Positions 1 to 5,642 of a stretch of DNA of 10,567 bases are shown here, piece by piece (within the stretch, counting starts at the first letter, position 1; every line of letters starts with the position of its first letter). The translations under genes were made by a program, and so were the position numbers. Source of the DNA: Haloarculaceae archaeon (lineage in GTDB: Archaea > Halobacteriota > Halobacteria > Halobacteriales > Haloarculaceae). The notes beneath the pieces are model-generated. The model was given only the letters and a program-made list of their open reading frames with translations. It was not told where the DNA came from and searched no databases. The DNA is taken from positions 1 through 10,567 of the forward strand of contig JAHENN010000092.1 of assembly GCA_018609665.1 (NCBI GenBank), read 5' to 3'.

Positions 1-629
1 CGACGCTGCTGGCGGTCGGCCTCGGGACGCTCTACGCCTACGCCGCCTGGCGGGCGTCGGGAGCGGTCCGGACGGTCCTGCTCGCCGGCGTCGTGATGTC
101 GATGTTCACGACGCTGGTGGTGAAGCTGTTCGCCGCGCTCGTCGTCTTCTCGCCGAACGGCGTCGTCAACGAGGCGCTGCTGGCGTCGGGGCTGGTCGGG
201 ACGCCGCTGCGGCTCATCAACAACGAGGTCGGGCTGCTGATCGGCCAGCTGTACGTCGTGCTGCCGTACACGGTGCTGTCGGTGTACTCGGTGCTGACGA
301 GCCTCGACGGGCACCTCGTCGAGGCCGCCGCCGACCTCGGGGCGACGCCGACCCGGGCGGCACGGGAGGTGGTCCTGCCGCACGCCGTTCCGGGGATGGC
401 CGTCGGCGGCGTCATCGCCTTCGCCTGGAGCGCCGGCGCCTTCGCCGCGCCGGCGCTGCTCGGCTCGGCCTCGGAACTGACCGTCGCCCTGGAGGTCCAG
501 AACCGCCTCGCGAACTTCGAGTACCCGGTCGCGGCCGCGCTCGCCGTCGTCCTGACGAGCGTCGTCCTCGCCGTGCTCGCCGCCGGGCTGTACGGGCTGC
601 GCCGCCGCGGCGGAGGGAACGATGTCTGA
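1..629 (+). CDS. ABC transporter permease, PotB-like (5' end outside window)
   Basis: This is the C-terminal part, about 208 residues, of a binding-protein-dependent ABC importer permease. The reading frame is open from base 3, so the start lies upstream; the GTG at 93 sits inside a membrane segment and is not a credible start. Several hydrophobic segments are visible. Between them is the cytoplasmic EAA loop (EAAADLGATPTRAAREVVLP, about 330-390), which contacts the ATPase subunit in this family. The gene ends in TGA at 627-629 and overlaps the next permease start by 8 nt, so the two are probably translated together as a heterodimeric membrane channel. The loop and the pairing resemble PotB/PotC-type importers (polyamine, and also Fe3+, thiamine or phosphonate relatives). 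The substrate cannot be told from this fragment, because the binding protein and ATPase are not in the window. Confidence 0.9.
   Translation, partial: TLLAVGLGTLYAYAAWRASGAVRTVLLAGVVMSMFTTLVVKLFAALVVFSPNGVVNEALLASGLVGTPLRLINNEVGLLIGQLYVVLPYTVLSVYSVLTSLDGHLVEAAADLGATPTRAAREVVLPHAVPGMAVGGVIAFAWSAGAFAAPALLGSASELTVALEVQNRLANFEYPVAAALAVVLTSVVLAVLAAGLYGLRRRGGGNDV
612..616 (+). promoter_or_regulatory. Shine-Dalgarno-like GGAGG before second permease
   Basis: GGAGG lies 5 nt before the ATG at 622, inside the last codons of the upstream permease. With the 8-nt gene overlap it supports this start and translational coupling. It stands out because most other genes here look leaderless. Confidence 0.6.
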
Positions 630-1476
630 GTCGCCGCGGCCCGACGGTGGGACCCCGGCATCCGGCCGCCTGCCGGTCGGGCGGGCCGCCGTCGGACGGT
701 GGCTGTTCCGCGCCGGCGTCGGCGCCGTCTTCGCCTTCCTGCTGGCACCCATCGCCGTGGTCGTGGCGACGTCGTTCGCCGAGGGAGGGTCGCTGACGTT
801 CCCGCCGGAGGGGCTGTCGCTGCGGTGGTACGAGGCGTTCCTCGACAGCCCCCGGTGGCGGCGGGCGACGCTGAACAGCCTCGTCGCGGCCGGCGGGACG
901 ACGCTTCTGGCGACGGTCGCCGGGACGACGGCGGCCCTCGGCGTGAGCGACCTCGGCGGCGGCCGCGAGGCGGCCGTCCTCGGGCTGGCGGTGCTGCCGC
1001 TGCTGGTGCCCGGCGTCGTCCTCGGCGGTTCGCTGCTCGTCTTCCTCGGGGAGTTCGACCTCCAGCAGACCTACCTGGCGGTCGTCGCGGCGCACTCGCT
1101 GTGGGCGACGCCGCTGGCCTTCTCCGTCGTCCGGGCGGCGCTGTCGCGGTTCGACCCCCGGCTCCGGGAGGCGGCGCTTGACCTCGGCGCCAGTCCATTC
1201 CGGGCCTTCTTCGAGGTCGTCGCGCCGAACATCCGGTCGGGGCTGTTCGCGGCGGCGCTGATCGCCTTCGTCGTCAGCCTCCAGGAGTTCATCATGACGC
1301 TGTTCGTCTCCGGGCCGGACACCCGGACGGTGCCGGTGCTGGCGTGGAACTCCCTGCGCGACAGCCTCGACCCCGTCGTGAGCGTCGTCTCGACGCTGCT
1401 GGTGGCCGCCGTCGTCGTCGTGGTGGCCGTCGGCGCCGCCGTCGCCGGCCTCGAGCGGCTCGCGACCGACACCTGA
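622..1476 (+). CDS. ABC transporter permease, PotC-like
   Basis: This is a complete 284-residue inner-membrane permease, the second membrane subunit of the importer begun by the upstream gene. About six hydrophobic segments are visible, near residues 31-51, 83-108, 117-142, 149-172, 207-228 and 253-277. The EAA loop at 183-202 (EAALDLGASPFRAFFEVVAP) matches the site where these permeases dock onto the ATPase. Length and segment order fit PotC-family proteins. The segment FDLQQTYLAVVAAHSLWATP before the loop is also usual for them. The start at 622 is supported by a GGAGG and by the overlap with the upstream stop. The first 25 residues are polar and rich in Gly and Pro, as in many haloarchaeal membrane proteins. 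Spermidine/putrescine is the usual automatic label, but the substrate is not shown here. The gene is the last of its operon in this direction. Confidence 0.9.
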   Translation: MSESPRPDGGTPASGRLPVGRAAVGRWLFRAGVGAVFAFLLAPIAVVVATSFAEGGSLTFPPEGLSLRWYEAFLDSPRWRRATLNSLVAAGGTTLLATVAGTTAALGVSDLGGGREAAVLGLAVLPLLVPGVVLGGSLLVFLGEFDLQQTYLAVVAAHSLWATPLAFSVVRAALSRFDPRLREAALDLGASPFRAFFEVVAPNIRSGLFAAALIAFVVSLQEFIMTLFVSGPDTRTVPVLAWNSLRDSLDPVVSVVSTLLVAAVVVVVAVGAAVAGLERLATDT

Positions 1477-1567
1477 ACGACGGCGCCGCCCGACATCCGG
1501 GTCGCCGGCCTGTATCGGTCCCCCGCAGGGTCGGTCGGATGCTCGCCCGCCGCCCCCGGCCGCGTCA

Positions 1568-1575
1568 GGTTTTAG
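1568..1575 (+). promoter_or_regulatory. TATA-like box for the cysteine-rich regulator
   Basis: The stretch GGTTTTAG is an isolated T-rich patch in very G/C-rich DNA, centred about 27 nt before the ATG at 1599. That spacing predicts transcription starting at or next to the start codon, so the mRNA would be leaderless. Confidence 0.55.
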
Positions 1576-1598
1576 CTCTCGGGGACGGACACGGCGGT

Positions 1599-2543
1599 AT
1601 GTCGGACCAACGGCAGGACCGGCTCTCCGCGGACGACGCCTTCGCGGCGCTCGGCAACGAGACGCGCGTCCGCATCCTGCGCGAACTCGGCGACGTCGAC
1701 GAGCCGCTGGCCTTTTCGGCGCTGTACGACCGCCTGGAACTGACCGACTCCTCGCAGTTCAACTACCACCTCGAGAAGCTGCTCGGCCACTTCGTCCACA
1801 AGGTCGACGGCGAGTACGCCCTCGCGCGGCCGGGCGAGCGGGTCGTCGAGGCGATCCGGTCGGGGGCGGTCACCGGCGACCCCGAACTGGAGCGGACGCC
1901 GGTCGAGGGGCGGTGCAGCGACTGCGGCGAGGAGCTGTCGATACAGTGGCGCAACGGGAGCGTCGAGGTGTTCTGCGGGACCTGCGAGAGCCGGTGGGAC
2001 CGGTCGTGGGGCCGGGTCGGCAGCCCCGACGCCGCCGAGTCGGGCTATCTGGGTCGGTTCCCCTTCCCGCCGGCGGGCCTGCAGAACCGCTCGCCCGAGG
2101 CGGTGCTGCGGGCGGCACACGTCTGGTCGACGCTGGAGCTGGTCGCCGTCTCCGCCGGGCTCTGCCCCCGGTGTTCGGCGACCGTCGACCGGGAGCCGCG
2201 GGTCTGTCCCGACCACGACGACGCCGACGGCCCCTGTTCGACCTGCCACAGCAGCTTCGAGGTCCGGATGGTCGCGGTCTGCACGAACTGCATCGCCTCG
2301 TTCGGCACCGGCGCGGTCTCGGGGCTGCTGACCGCGCCGGCGCTGTACGCGTTCCTCTTCGAGCAGGGGCTCAACCCGCTGGCGCCCGAGGCGGTCGACG
2401 CCGTCGACGGCGTGCTCAACGACTACGAGGAGGAGGTCCACTCGACGGCGCCGCTGCGGGCGGAGTTCACCCTCTCGGCCGGCGGCGAGGAGCTCACGCT
2501 GCTGGTCGACGACGACCTCGAGGTCGTCGAACACGCCCGGTGA
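1599..2543 (+). CDS. ArsR-like winged-helix regulator with cysteine-rich zinc regions
   Basis: The 314-residue protein begins with a winged-helix DNA-binding domain (about residues 8-85). The segment FAALGNETRVRILREL and the later QFNYHLEKL are typical of haloarchaeal ArsR/HTH_20 regulators. It then carries eleven cysteines in two groups. C106/C109 and C126/C129 form a classic zinc ribbon. C189/C192, C203 (followed by H206), C213/C216 and C228/C231 could bind one or two further metals. The rest is a probable C-terminal sensing or dimerisation region with the acidic end LLVDDDLEVVEHAR. The same frame is open upstream to 1344, but the ATG at 1599 is preferred: it begins at the domain, has a TATA-like box at the leaderless distance, and avoids overlap with the permease gene. 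The likely role is a cytoplasmic transcription regulator. Target and signal (metal, redox or other) are unknown, and control of the adjacent permeases is only a guess. Confidence 0.85.
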   Translation: MSDQRQDRLSADDAFAALGNETRVRILRELGDVDEPLAFSALYDRLELTDSSQFNYHLEKLLGHFVHKVDGEYALARPGERVVEAIRSGAVTGDPELERTPVEGRCSDCGEELSIQWRNGSVEVFCGTCESRWDRSWGRVGSPDAAESGYLGRFPFPPAGLQNRSPEAVLRAAHVWSTLELVAVSAGLCPRCSATVDREPRVCPDHDDADGPCSTCHSSFEVRMVAVCTNCIASFGTGAVSGLLTAPALYAFLFEQGLNPLAPEAVDAVDGVLNDYEEEVHSTAPLRAEFTLSAGGEELTLLVDDDLEVVEHAR

Positions 2544-2667
2544 GGGGGCGTCGCCCTAGCGTGCGTGGTCGCGGCGGTACGGTGTCGCAGAACTGCCTCG
2601 GCGCTCACAGCTCGCAATCTATCCACAGTGACCGTGTTTACAGCGTCTATCGAACCCGCTCGTTCCG
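2544..2667. other. Convergent intergenic region
   Basis: This 124-nt gap separates the regulator (plus) from the toxin remnant (minus). G+C falls clearly from about 2610 onwards, marking the edge of the A/T-richer toxin-antitoxin islet. A weak 4-bp hairpin lies just after the regulator's stop, without a clear T tract. I see no gene in it. Confidence 0.5.
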
Positions 2668-3139
2668 TTACTGCTCGTCCAGCATCCGGATGCCGCGCTC
2701 CACGACTGCCTCGGTCACGAAGAGACTCGTCTCCCGCTGGAGTGCTCGCATGAGTGACGCTGCTTCCTTTCTGCCGAGCAATCCGCGGCTGTACCCGAGT
2801 GCGATGACGCCGATGGAGCCGTGTACTTCGACGCCCACGTCGGAAGCAGCCTCCCGAGCAGCGAGGTCGTCCGTCAGAAGAACCAGTTCGCGCTCTCTTG
2901 CGACCGCCAACGCGGCGCGTTCTCCTGCATCCAGTTTCCCGGATTCGACGCTCTTCTTCGTCCGCCTCGACGAGTTCGTACGAGAGGTCGGAGATTCCGT
3001 CGGGAACGCCACCCGTCTCGACTTCCTCGTAGACTGTCTCCGGAATCAGGAGCGTATCGAACGCCGACAGGAGTTCGAGCGAATCGACTTCGGCGAAGTG
3101 AATCAGCGGTCCCGCGTCCGAGACAGCCGCAAGCGTCAC
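2668..3139 (-). pseudogene. PIN-domain (DUF3368) toxin, split by a one-base frameshift
   Basis: The reading frame starts at GTG 3139 and gives the N-terminal half of a PIN ribonuclease of the DUF3368 family: AVSDAGPLIHFAEV with the catalytic-type Asp at residue 8, then LLIPETVYEEV. After about residue 62 the family likeness stops in that frame. It resumes one base over with SGKLDAGERAALAVARE, LVLLTDDLAAREAA and HGSIGVIALGYSRGLL, ending in TAA at 2668-2670. The span is 472 nt, exactly one more than 157 codons, so removing one base near 2951-2959 (a GAAGAAGAG run) would restore a 156-residue protein, the usual family length. Such toxins cleave RNA and are held inactive by the partner antitoxin. 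The start overlaps the antitoxin stop as GTGA, a typical coupled pair. The break may be a real inactivating mutation or a sequencing error; no slippery site suggests programmed shifting. Confidence 0.8.
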
Positions 3140-3387
3140 GCGTTCAGGCCCCAGTCGACGTCTTCCTCGACGACCTCACGCTCTCGCTCCGCACGCTCGA
3201 CTTTCGTCCGACCGACGTGCTCGATGGCCTCCTCGCGGTCGAGTTCGCCGTCGAGGTATTGTGCGAGTACAAGGTCCTCCCACAGGTCTTCGAGCCCCCG
3301 TTCGAGCGCCCGCTCGAACACCTCGGACTCCGGAATGCCGCGGGCCTCGGCGATTTCTCGAACCCGGTCGGAGATTTCGGCGGCCAT
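3136..3387 (-). CDS. Antitoxin partner of the DUF3368 toxin
   Basis: This small, strongly charged 83-residue protein is predicted to be largely helical. Its start (MAAEISDRVREIAEARGIPESEVFERALERGLEDL in outline) looks like a DNA-binding/dimerisation segment of the VapB type. It continues with a helical pair (LDGELDREEAIEHVG) and a very acidic/basic tail that could wrap the toxin. Position identifies it best: it lies directly upstream of, and overlaps by GTGA, a PIN/DUF3368 toxin, the standard antitoxin-first order. The ATG at 3387 has a TATA-like TTTAAA about 27 nt upstream, so the mRNA is probably leaderless. By analogy with the family it should neutralise the toxin and repress its own promoter. 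It is intact although the toxin is not. The function is assigned mainly from context; the exact antitoxin family is uncertain. Confidence 0.75.
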   Translation of the reverse strand: MAAEISDRVREIAEARGIPESEVFERALERGLEDLWEDLVLAQYLDGELDREEAIEHVGRTKVERAEREREVVEEDVDWGLNA

Positions 3388-3410
3388 GGCCTACGATTGC
3401 TCGGCAACGT

Positions 3411-3418
3411 GTTTAAAC
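3411..3418 (-). promoter_or_regulatory. TATA-like box for the toxin-antitoxin operon
   Basis: GTTTAAAC is perfectly palindromic and centred about 27 nt upstream of the antitoxin ATG at 3387. It is among the most A/T-rich patches in the window and sits at the leaderless distance. Confidence 0.6.
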
Positions 3419-3659
3419 CCGCGTCCGCTCCCGACGACGAGTTGACCCGGGGCCTATTCTACTCCGGCCACGACCGGATATCCTCGGAGACGCCGTCCAT
3501 CGTCGAAAATAGCGGCCTCTGCACTCATAGGGCTCGTCACCGCCGGGTGCCTACGCCGGCTCGGCCCGGTGGTTCGTCATCGGCCGTTCGCCCGTAGGCG
3601 TTCCCGTGGCAAATCGCTTCGCCCCGCCCGGCGGAGGGGCGGTCGCGGCGCCGCGCGGC
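3419..3659. other. Intergenic region, no gene seen
   Basis: About 240 nt lie between the antitoxin promoter and the 3' end of the next minus-strand gene. It contains a short inverted repeat (TCCGG at 3463-3467 and CCGGA at 3474-3478) and an A-rich patch near 3504-3511 (GAAAATA) that could be a stray promoter, but no supported reading frame follows it. The right half is G/C-rich and without features. Confidence 0.45.
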
Positions 3660-4388
3660 TCACAGCTCGACCCGGCGCAGTTCGCGCTCCAGCCCCGCGA
3701 CGTGGTCGTTGTACGCGTCGACGAAGCCGCCGAACCGGGGAGCGTACTCGCGGAGGTCGGTCGCCGACGGCGGGCCGTACTGCGAGACGAGGTAGATGCC
3801 GCCGGAGCCGCCGACGCGGAGGTACGAGACGTCGTCGCCGTCCCACTTCAGTTCCCAGCGCGTGCCGTCGACCCGCTCGGCGTAGCTGCCGTACTCGGAC
3901 TGCTCGCAGCGGCGGAGTTCCCGCGACATCGTCTCACAGCAGCGCTCGATCGTCTCGAGAATCCGGTCGCGTTCGGCGACGATGCCGTCGGTCGGTTCGA
4001 CGGGCGCGGCCGACGCCTCGACGTCGTCGAGGATTCCCGTCAGCGAGTCGACGTACTCGTTGTACGCCTCGAGAAACGCCCCGTAGTCGTCCAGCGCCTC
4101 CGCGAGCGGTTCCGGGTCGGCGGCTGCCCGCGCGGAAACCACGTACGTCTCGCCGCCGCCACGCGGCTCGTATCGGAGGTACTCGACGTCGCCGGCCTCG
4201 TAGCTGAGCGTCCACTCGCCGCGGTCGGTGGTGAACGAGCGGCTACCGTAGTCGCCGCCCTGCAGCCTGGCGAGACCGTACGCCACCCGGCCGGCGTGGT
4301 CGCGGACCGCCGCGAGCACCTCGCTGCGACGCTCGGCGACCGCGCTCACGTCGGCCAGCTCCACGTCCAGGTCCGCCAACGAACCCAT
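3660..4388 (-). CDS. Hypothetical protein with a tandem internal duplication
   Basis: The function is not recognised. The 242-residue soluble protein has no signal peptide or membrane segment and consists of two related halves about 119-120 residues apart. First half: VAER (17), DYGS (46-49), EWTLSY, VEYLRY, TYVVS (81-85), YGAFLEAYNEYVDSL (102-116). Second half: VAER (137), EYGS (165-168), RWELKW, VSYLRV, IYLVSQ, FGGFVDAYNDHVAGL (219-233). Each unit looks like a long helix, a small beta-rich part with conserved Trp and Tyr, and a C-terminal helix. The frame is open to 4433, but the ATG at 4388 is preferred: the extra 15 residues are Arg-rich and unlike the acidic protein, and a TATA-like TTATGC lies about 26 nt upstream of 4388. 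It is transcribed alone. A ligand-binding or dimer-mimicking role is possible but unproven. Confidence 0.8.
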   Translation of the reverse strand: MGSLADLDVELADVSAVAERRSEVLAAVRDHAGRVAYGLARLQGGDYGSRSFTTDRGEWTLSYEAGDVEYLRYEPRGGGETYVVSARAAADPEPLAEALDDYGAFLEAYNEYVDSLTGILDDVEASAAPVEPTDGIVAERDRILETIERCCETMSRELRRCEQSEYGSYAERVDGTRWELKWDGDDVSYLRVGGSGGIYLVSQYGPPSATDLREYAPRFGGFVDAYNDHVAGLERELRRVEL

Positions 4389-4410
4389 ACCGTATCGACG
4401 CCGCCGACAG

Positions 4411-4416
4411 GCATAA
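4411..4416 (-). promoter_or_regulatory. TATA-like box for the duplicated hypothetical protein
   Basis: TTATGC on the minus strand is centred about 25 nt upstream of the ATG at 4388. It is the only A/T-rich patch close by and supports the shorter start and a leaderless mRNA. Confidence 0.45.
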
Positions 4417-4622
4417 CGACCGCGGTGGGCCACGGTCCGGGGCGAGTTCAGCCGGTCCGATCACCGAGCGTCTCACCGGCGACCGTCGGTGGGCCGGTCA
4501 CCGCTCTCGACACGCACGTCTCGGTCCTCGATAGCCGCATCCGCGCGGCCCCGTATCCAACGGCGCCCGGGCGGGGAGTCGCGGGCCGCTCGTCCCGACC
4601 CCGCCCGCGGGCAGATGTGTCG

Positions 4623-5006
4623 CTATTCCCCGTCGTCGTCCCCGGGAACGAGCCCGAGCTCCTCGCCGACGCCGAGGACGTCCAGCTGCCGGAGGAACTC
4701 GTCGTCGGTGGGGTCCAGCGGCAGGTCGGCGTCCTCGAGGTCGAGCAGGAGCTGGTCGTCGCCGGCGTCGACCAGCAGGTCGCCGTCGGTGAACTCGCCG
4801 ACGATGTCGTCGCTGGACTCGACGGCGTCCTGGAGCAGTTCGCCCAGCGACCGGCCGGTCTCCTGGGCCTCCTGCAGCAGGTCGACGACGACGTCCGGCG
4901 CCGAGGAGGGCTCCTCGACGGCCTGCTGGAGCAGCTCGCCGAGCGTCTGGCCGGTGTCCTGGAGTTCCGACTGCAGCTCCTCGAAGAGTTCTTCGGCATC
5001 CGTCAT
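4623..5006 (-). CDS. Small acidic protein with a repeated LGELLQ helix
   Basis: The family is not recognised. This is an acidic, soluble 127-residue protein with no cysteine, signal peptide or membrane segment. Its N-terminal half holds two copies of a helical unit 32 residues apart: TGQTLGELLQQAVE at 18-31 and TGRSLGELLQDAVE at 50-63, each preceded by an LQ-rich amphipathic stretch. The C-terminal half is dominated by Asp and Leu (DDQLLLDLEDADLPLD) and ends in PGDDDGE. The frame is open to 5270, but that extension would cross the promoter and start of the divergent zinc-ribbon gene and is basic. The ATG at 5006 begins the acidic protein and has a TATA-like patch upstream. The paired helices suggest a coiled or dimerising module, perhaps an adaptor, but this is inference. 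Confidence 0.75.
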   Translation of the reverse strand: MTDAEELFEELQSELQDTGQTLGELLQQAVEEPSSAPDVVVDLLQEAQETGRSLGELLQDAVESSDDIVGEFTDGDLLVDAGDDQLLLDLEDADLPLDPTDDEFLRQLDVLGVGEELGLVPGDDDGE

Positions 5007-5012
5007 GGTGGA

Positions 5013-5033
5013 CGGGTGGTCGTCCGCCACCCG
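5013..5033. promoter_or_regulatory. Inverted repeat between start codon and TATA-like box
   Basis: CGGGTGG (5013-5019) and CCACCCG (5027-5033) are a perfect 7-bp inverted repeat with a 7-nt spacer. It lies between the ATG at 5006 and the TATA-like patch at about 5032-5038 of the minus-strand gene, where an archaeal repressor would block polymerase. It could instead form a hairpin or be chance in G/C-rich DNA. Confidence 0.35.
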
Positions 5034-5038
5034 CATAG
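5032..5038 (-). promoter_or_regulatory. Weak TATA-like box for the small acidic protein
   Basis: CTATGCG on the minus strand is centred about 29 nt from the ATG at 5006, the only A/T-richer patch near the expected place. The match is weak. Confidence 0.3.
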
Positions 5039-5151
5039 CTGTGGTGGTTGTCGTCGAGACGGGCGCGCGCCGCCCGCGGCCGCCGGCCGCGCCGTCGCGT
5101 ACCCGCCGGCTACGGCGCTCTCCGGCGAGTATTCCGGCGTCGCGCGCCGAG

Positions 5152-5162
5152 ATAATCTTAAG
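5152..5162 (+). promoter_or_regulatory. TATA-like box for the zinc-ribbon protein
   Basis: ATAATCTTAAG is strikingly A/T-rich against its surroundings. Its CTTAAG part is centred about 27 nt before the ATG at 5187, which predicts a leaderless transcript. Confidence 0.6.
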
Positions 5163-5186
5163 TGCTCCGACGACCGAGGTACGGAT

Positions 5187-5333
5187 ATGTCGGTACGAAC
5201 CACACACCGGTGTCTGGAGTGCGGCTTCGAGGCAGCGACGGGCGCCGACGAGTGGGCCACCGTCGAGCACCCGCCGCTGGGCGAGCTCACGCAGTGCCCG
5301 GAGTGCGGCAGCACGAACACCCGGTCGCTGTAG
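5187..5333 (+). CDS. 48-residue zinc-ribbon protein (two C-X-X-C-G motifs)
   Basis: This very small protein carries CLECG (C9, C12) and CPECG (C37, C40), the four-cysteine pattern of a single zinc ribbon. The loop between them contains EWATVEHPPLGEL. It belongs by pattern to the haloarchaeal CPXCG zinc-finger microproteins, a known abundant class; some members, such as Brz of Halobacterium salinarum, act in gene regulation. The role of this one is unknown. The ATG at 5187 is chosen because the frame upstream is only a shadow frame with no acidic character and because a strong TATA-like box lies at the leaderless distance. It is followed after 45 nt by a small winged-helix gene that has its own promoter-like patch. 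It could bind RNA, DNA or a protein partner. Confidence 0.8.
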   Translation: MSVRTTHRCLECGFEAATGADEWATVEHPPLGELTQCPECGSTNTRSL

Positions 5334-5349
5334 CCGGGTCGGGCCACGG

Positions 5350-5355
5350 CTTTTG
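5350..5355 (+). promoter_or_regulatory. TATA-like box for the small winged-helix protein
   Basis: CTTTTG in a G/C-rich gap is centred about 26 nt before the ATG at 5379. It suggests that the gene is transcribed separately from the zinc ribbon upstream and without a leader. Confidence 0.45.
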
Positions 5356-5378
5356 TCCGACGACGACGTGGTGCGACC

Positions 5379-5588
5379 ATGGTCGACGACGACACCACCG
5401 AACGCATCGTCGCGGTGCTCGACGAGGCCGACGAGCCGCTGACGGCGGGCGACGTCCAGCGCCGCATCGCCACGGAGAGCCGCGACGTGACGACGGGCGT
5501 GATACGGGACGCCTGCGGCGAACTGGTTGAGGCCGGCCGCGCGGAGGAGACCGACGACCTGCCGCCGGCGTACCGGCTCGTCGAGTAG
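5379..5588 (+). CDS. Small winged-helix protein, 69 residues
   Basis: The whole protein fits one winged helix-turn-helix domain. A first helix (TTERIVAVLDEADEPLTA) is followed by a helix-turn-helix (GDVQRRIATESRDVTTGVIRDACGELVEAGR in outline, about residues 24-54) and a short wing with DDLPPAYRLVE. It is probably a DNA-binding protein that acts as a dimer in the cytoplasm, but helix-turn-helix domains of this size also serve in protein contacts. No sensing domain is present. Its target is unknown. It has its own TATA-like patch and ends 54 nt before the convergent deoxyhypusine synthase gene. The start is well supported because the frame has no earlier acidic residues and the promoter spacing is right. 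Confidence 0.75.
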   Translation: MVDDDTTERIVAVLDEADEPLTAGDVQRRIATESRDVTTGVIRDACGELVEAGRAEETDDLPPAYRLVE

Positions 5589-5642
5589 GGGCGGCGTCGA
5601 CGCCGGTGGCGCGGCCGCGGACGGAGCCGACCGCCTTCGCCG

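Noticed and set aside
38..1198. Long minus-strand frame (386 codons) opposite the permeases
   Set aside because: The translation is rich in Arg, Pro, Ala and Ser with no domain pattern, the typical shadow of a G/C-rich gene. The plus strand carries clear permeases.
1344..1598. Upstream extension of the winged-helix regulator frame
   Set aside because: It overlaps the permease gene, is Arg-rich, and a TATA-like box supports the ATG at 1599.
2546..2557. Small hairpin after the regulator stop as a terminator
   Set aside because: The stem is only 4 bp and no T tract follows; such stems are common by chance in this composition.
2423..2667. Continuation of the toxin's first frame past the frameshift
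   Set aside because: It runs into the 3' end of the regulator on the other strand, and family similarity ends near residue 62; it is an accidental open frame after the shift.
1913..3445. Plus-strand frame of 510 codons
   Set aside because: It is a shadow of the regulator and, further on, of the toxin-antitoxin pair; the composition is Arg/Ser-rich and has no recognisable domain.
3419..3659. Possible tRNA, small RNA or small ORF in the gap
   Set aside because: No cloverleaf or T-loop sequence could be fitted, and the short frame ending near 3597 has no promoter spacing or protein-like composition to support it.
3606..5186. Long plus-strand frame upstream of the zinc-ribbon start
   Set aside because: It lies opposite two supported minus-strand genes and lacks domain patterns. 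Only its last 49 codons are a real gene, with its own promoter.
5007..5270. N-terminal extension of the small acidic protein
   Set aside because: It would cross the divergent promoter and the zinc-ribbon start, and it is basic, unlike the rest of the protein.
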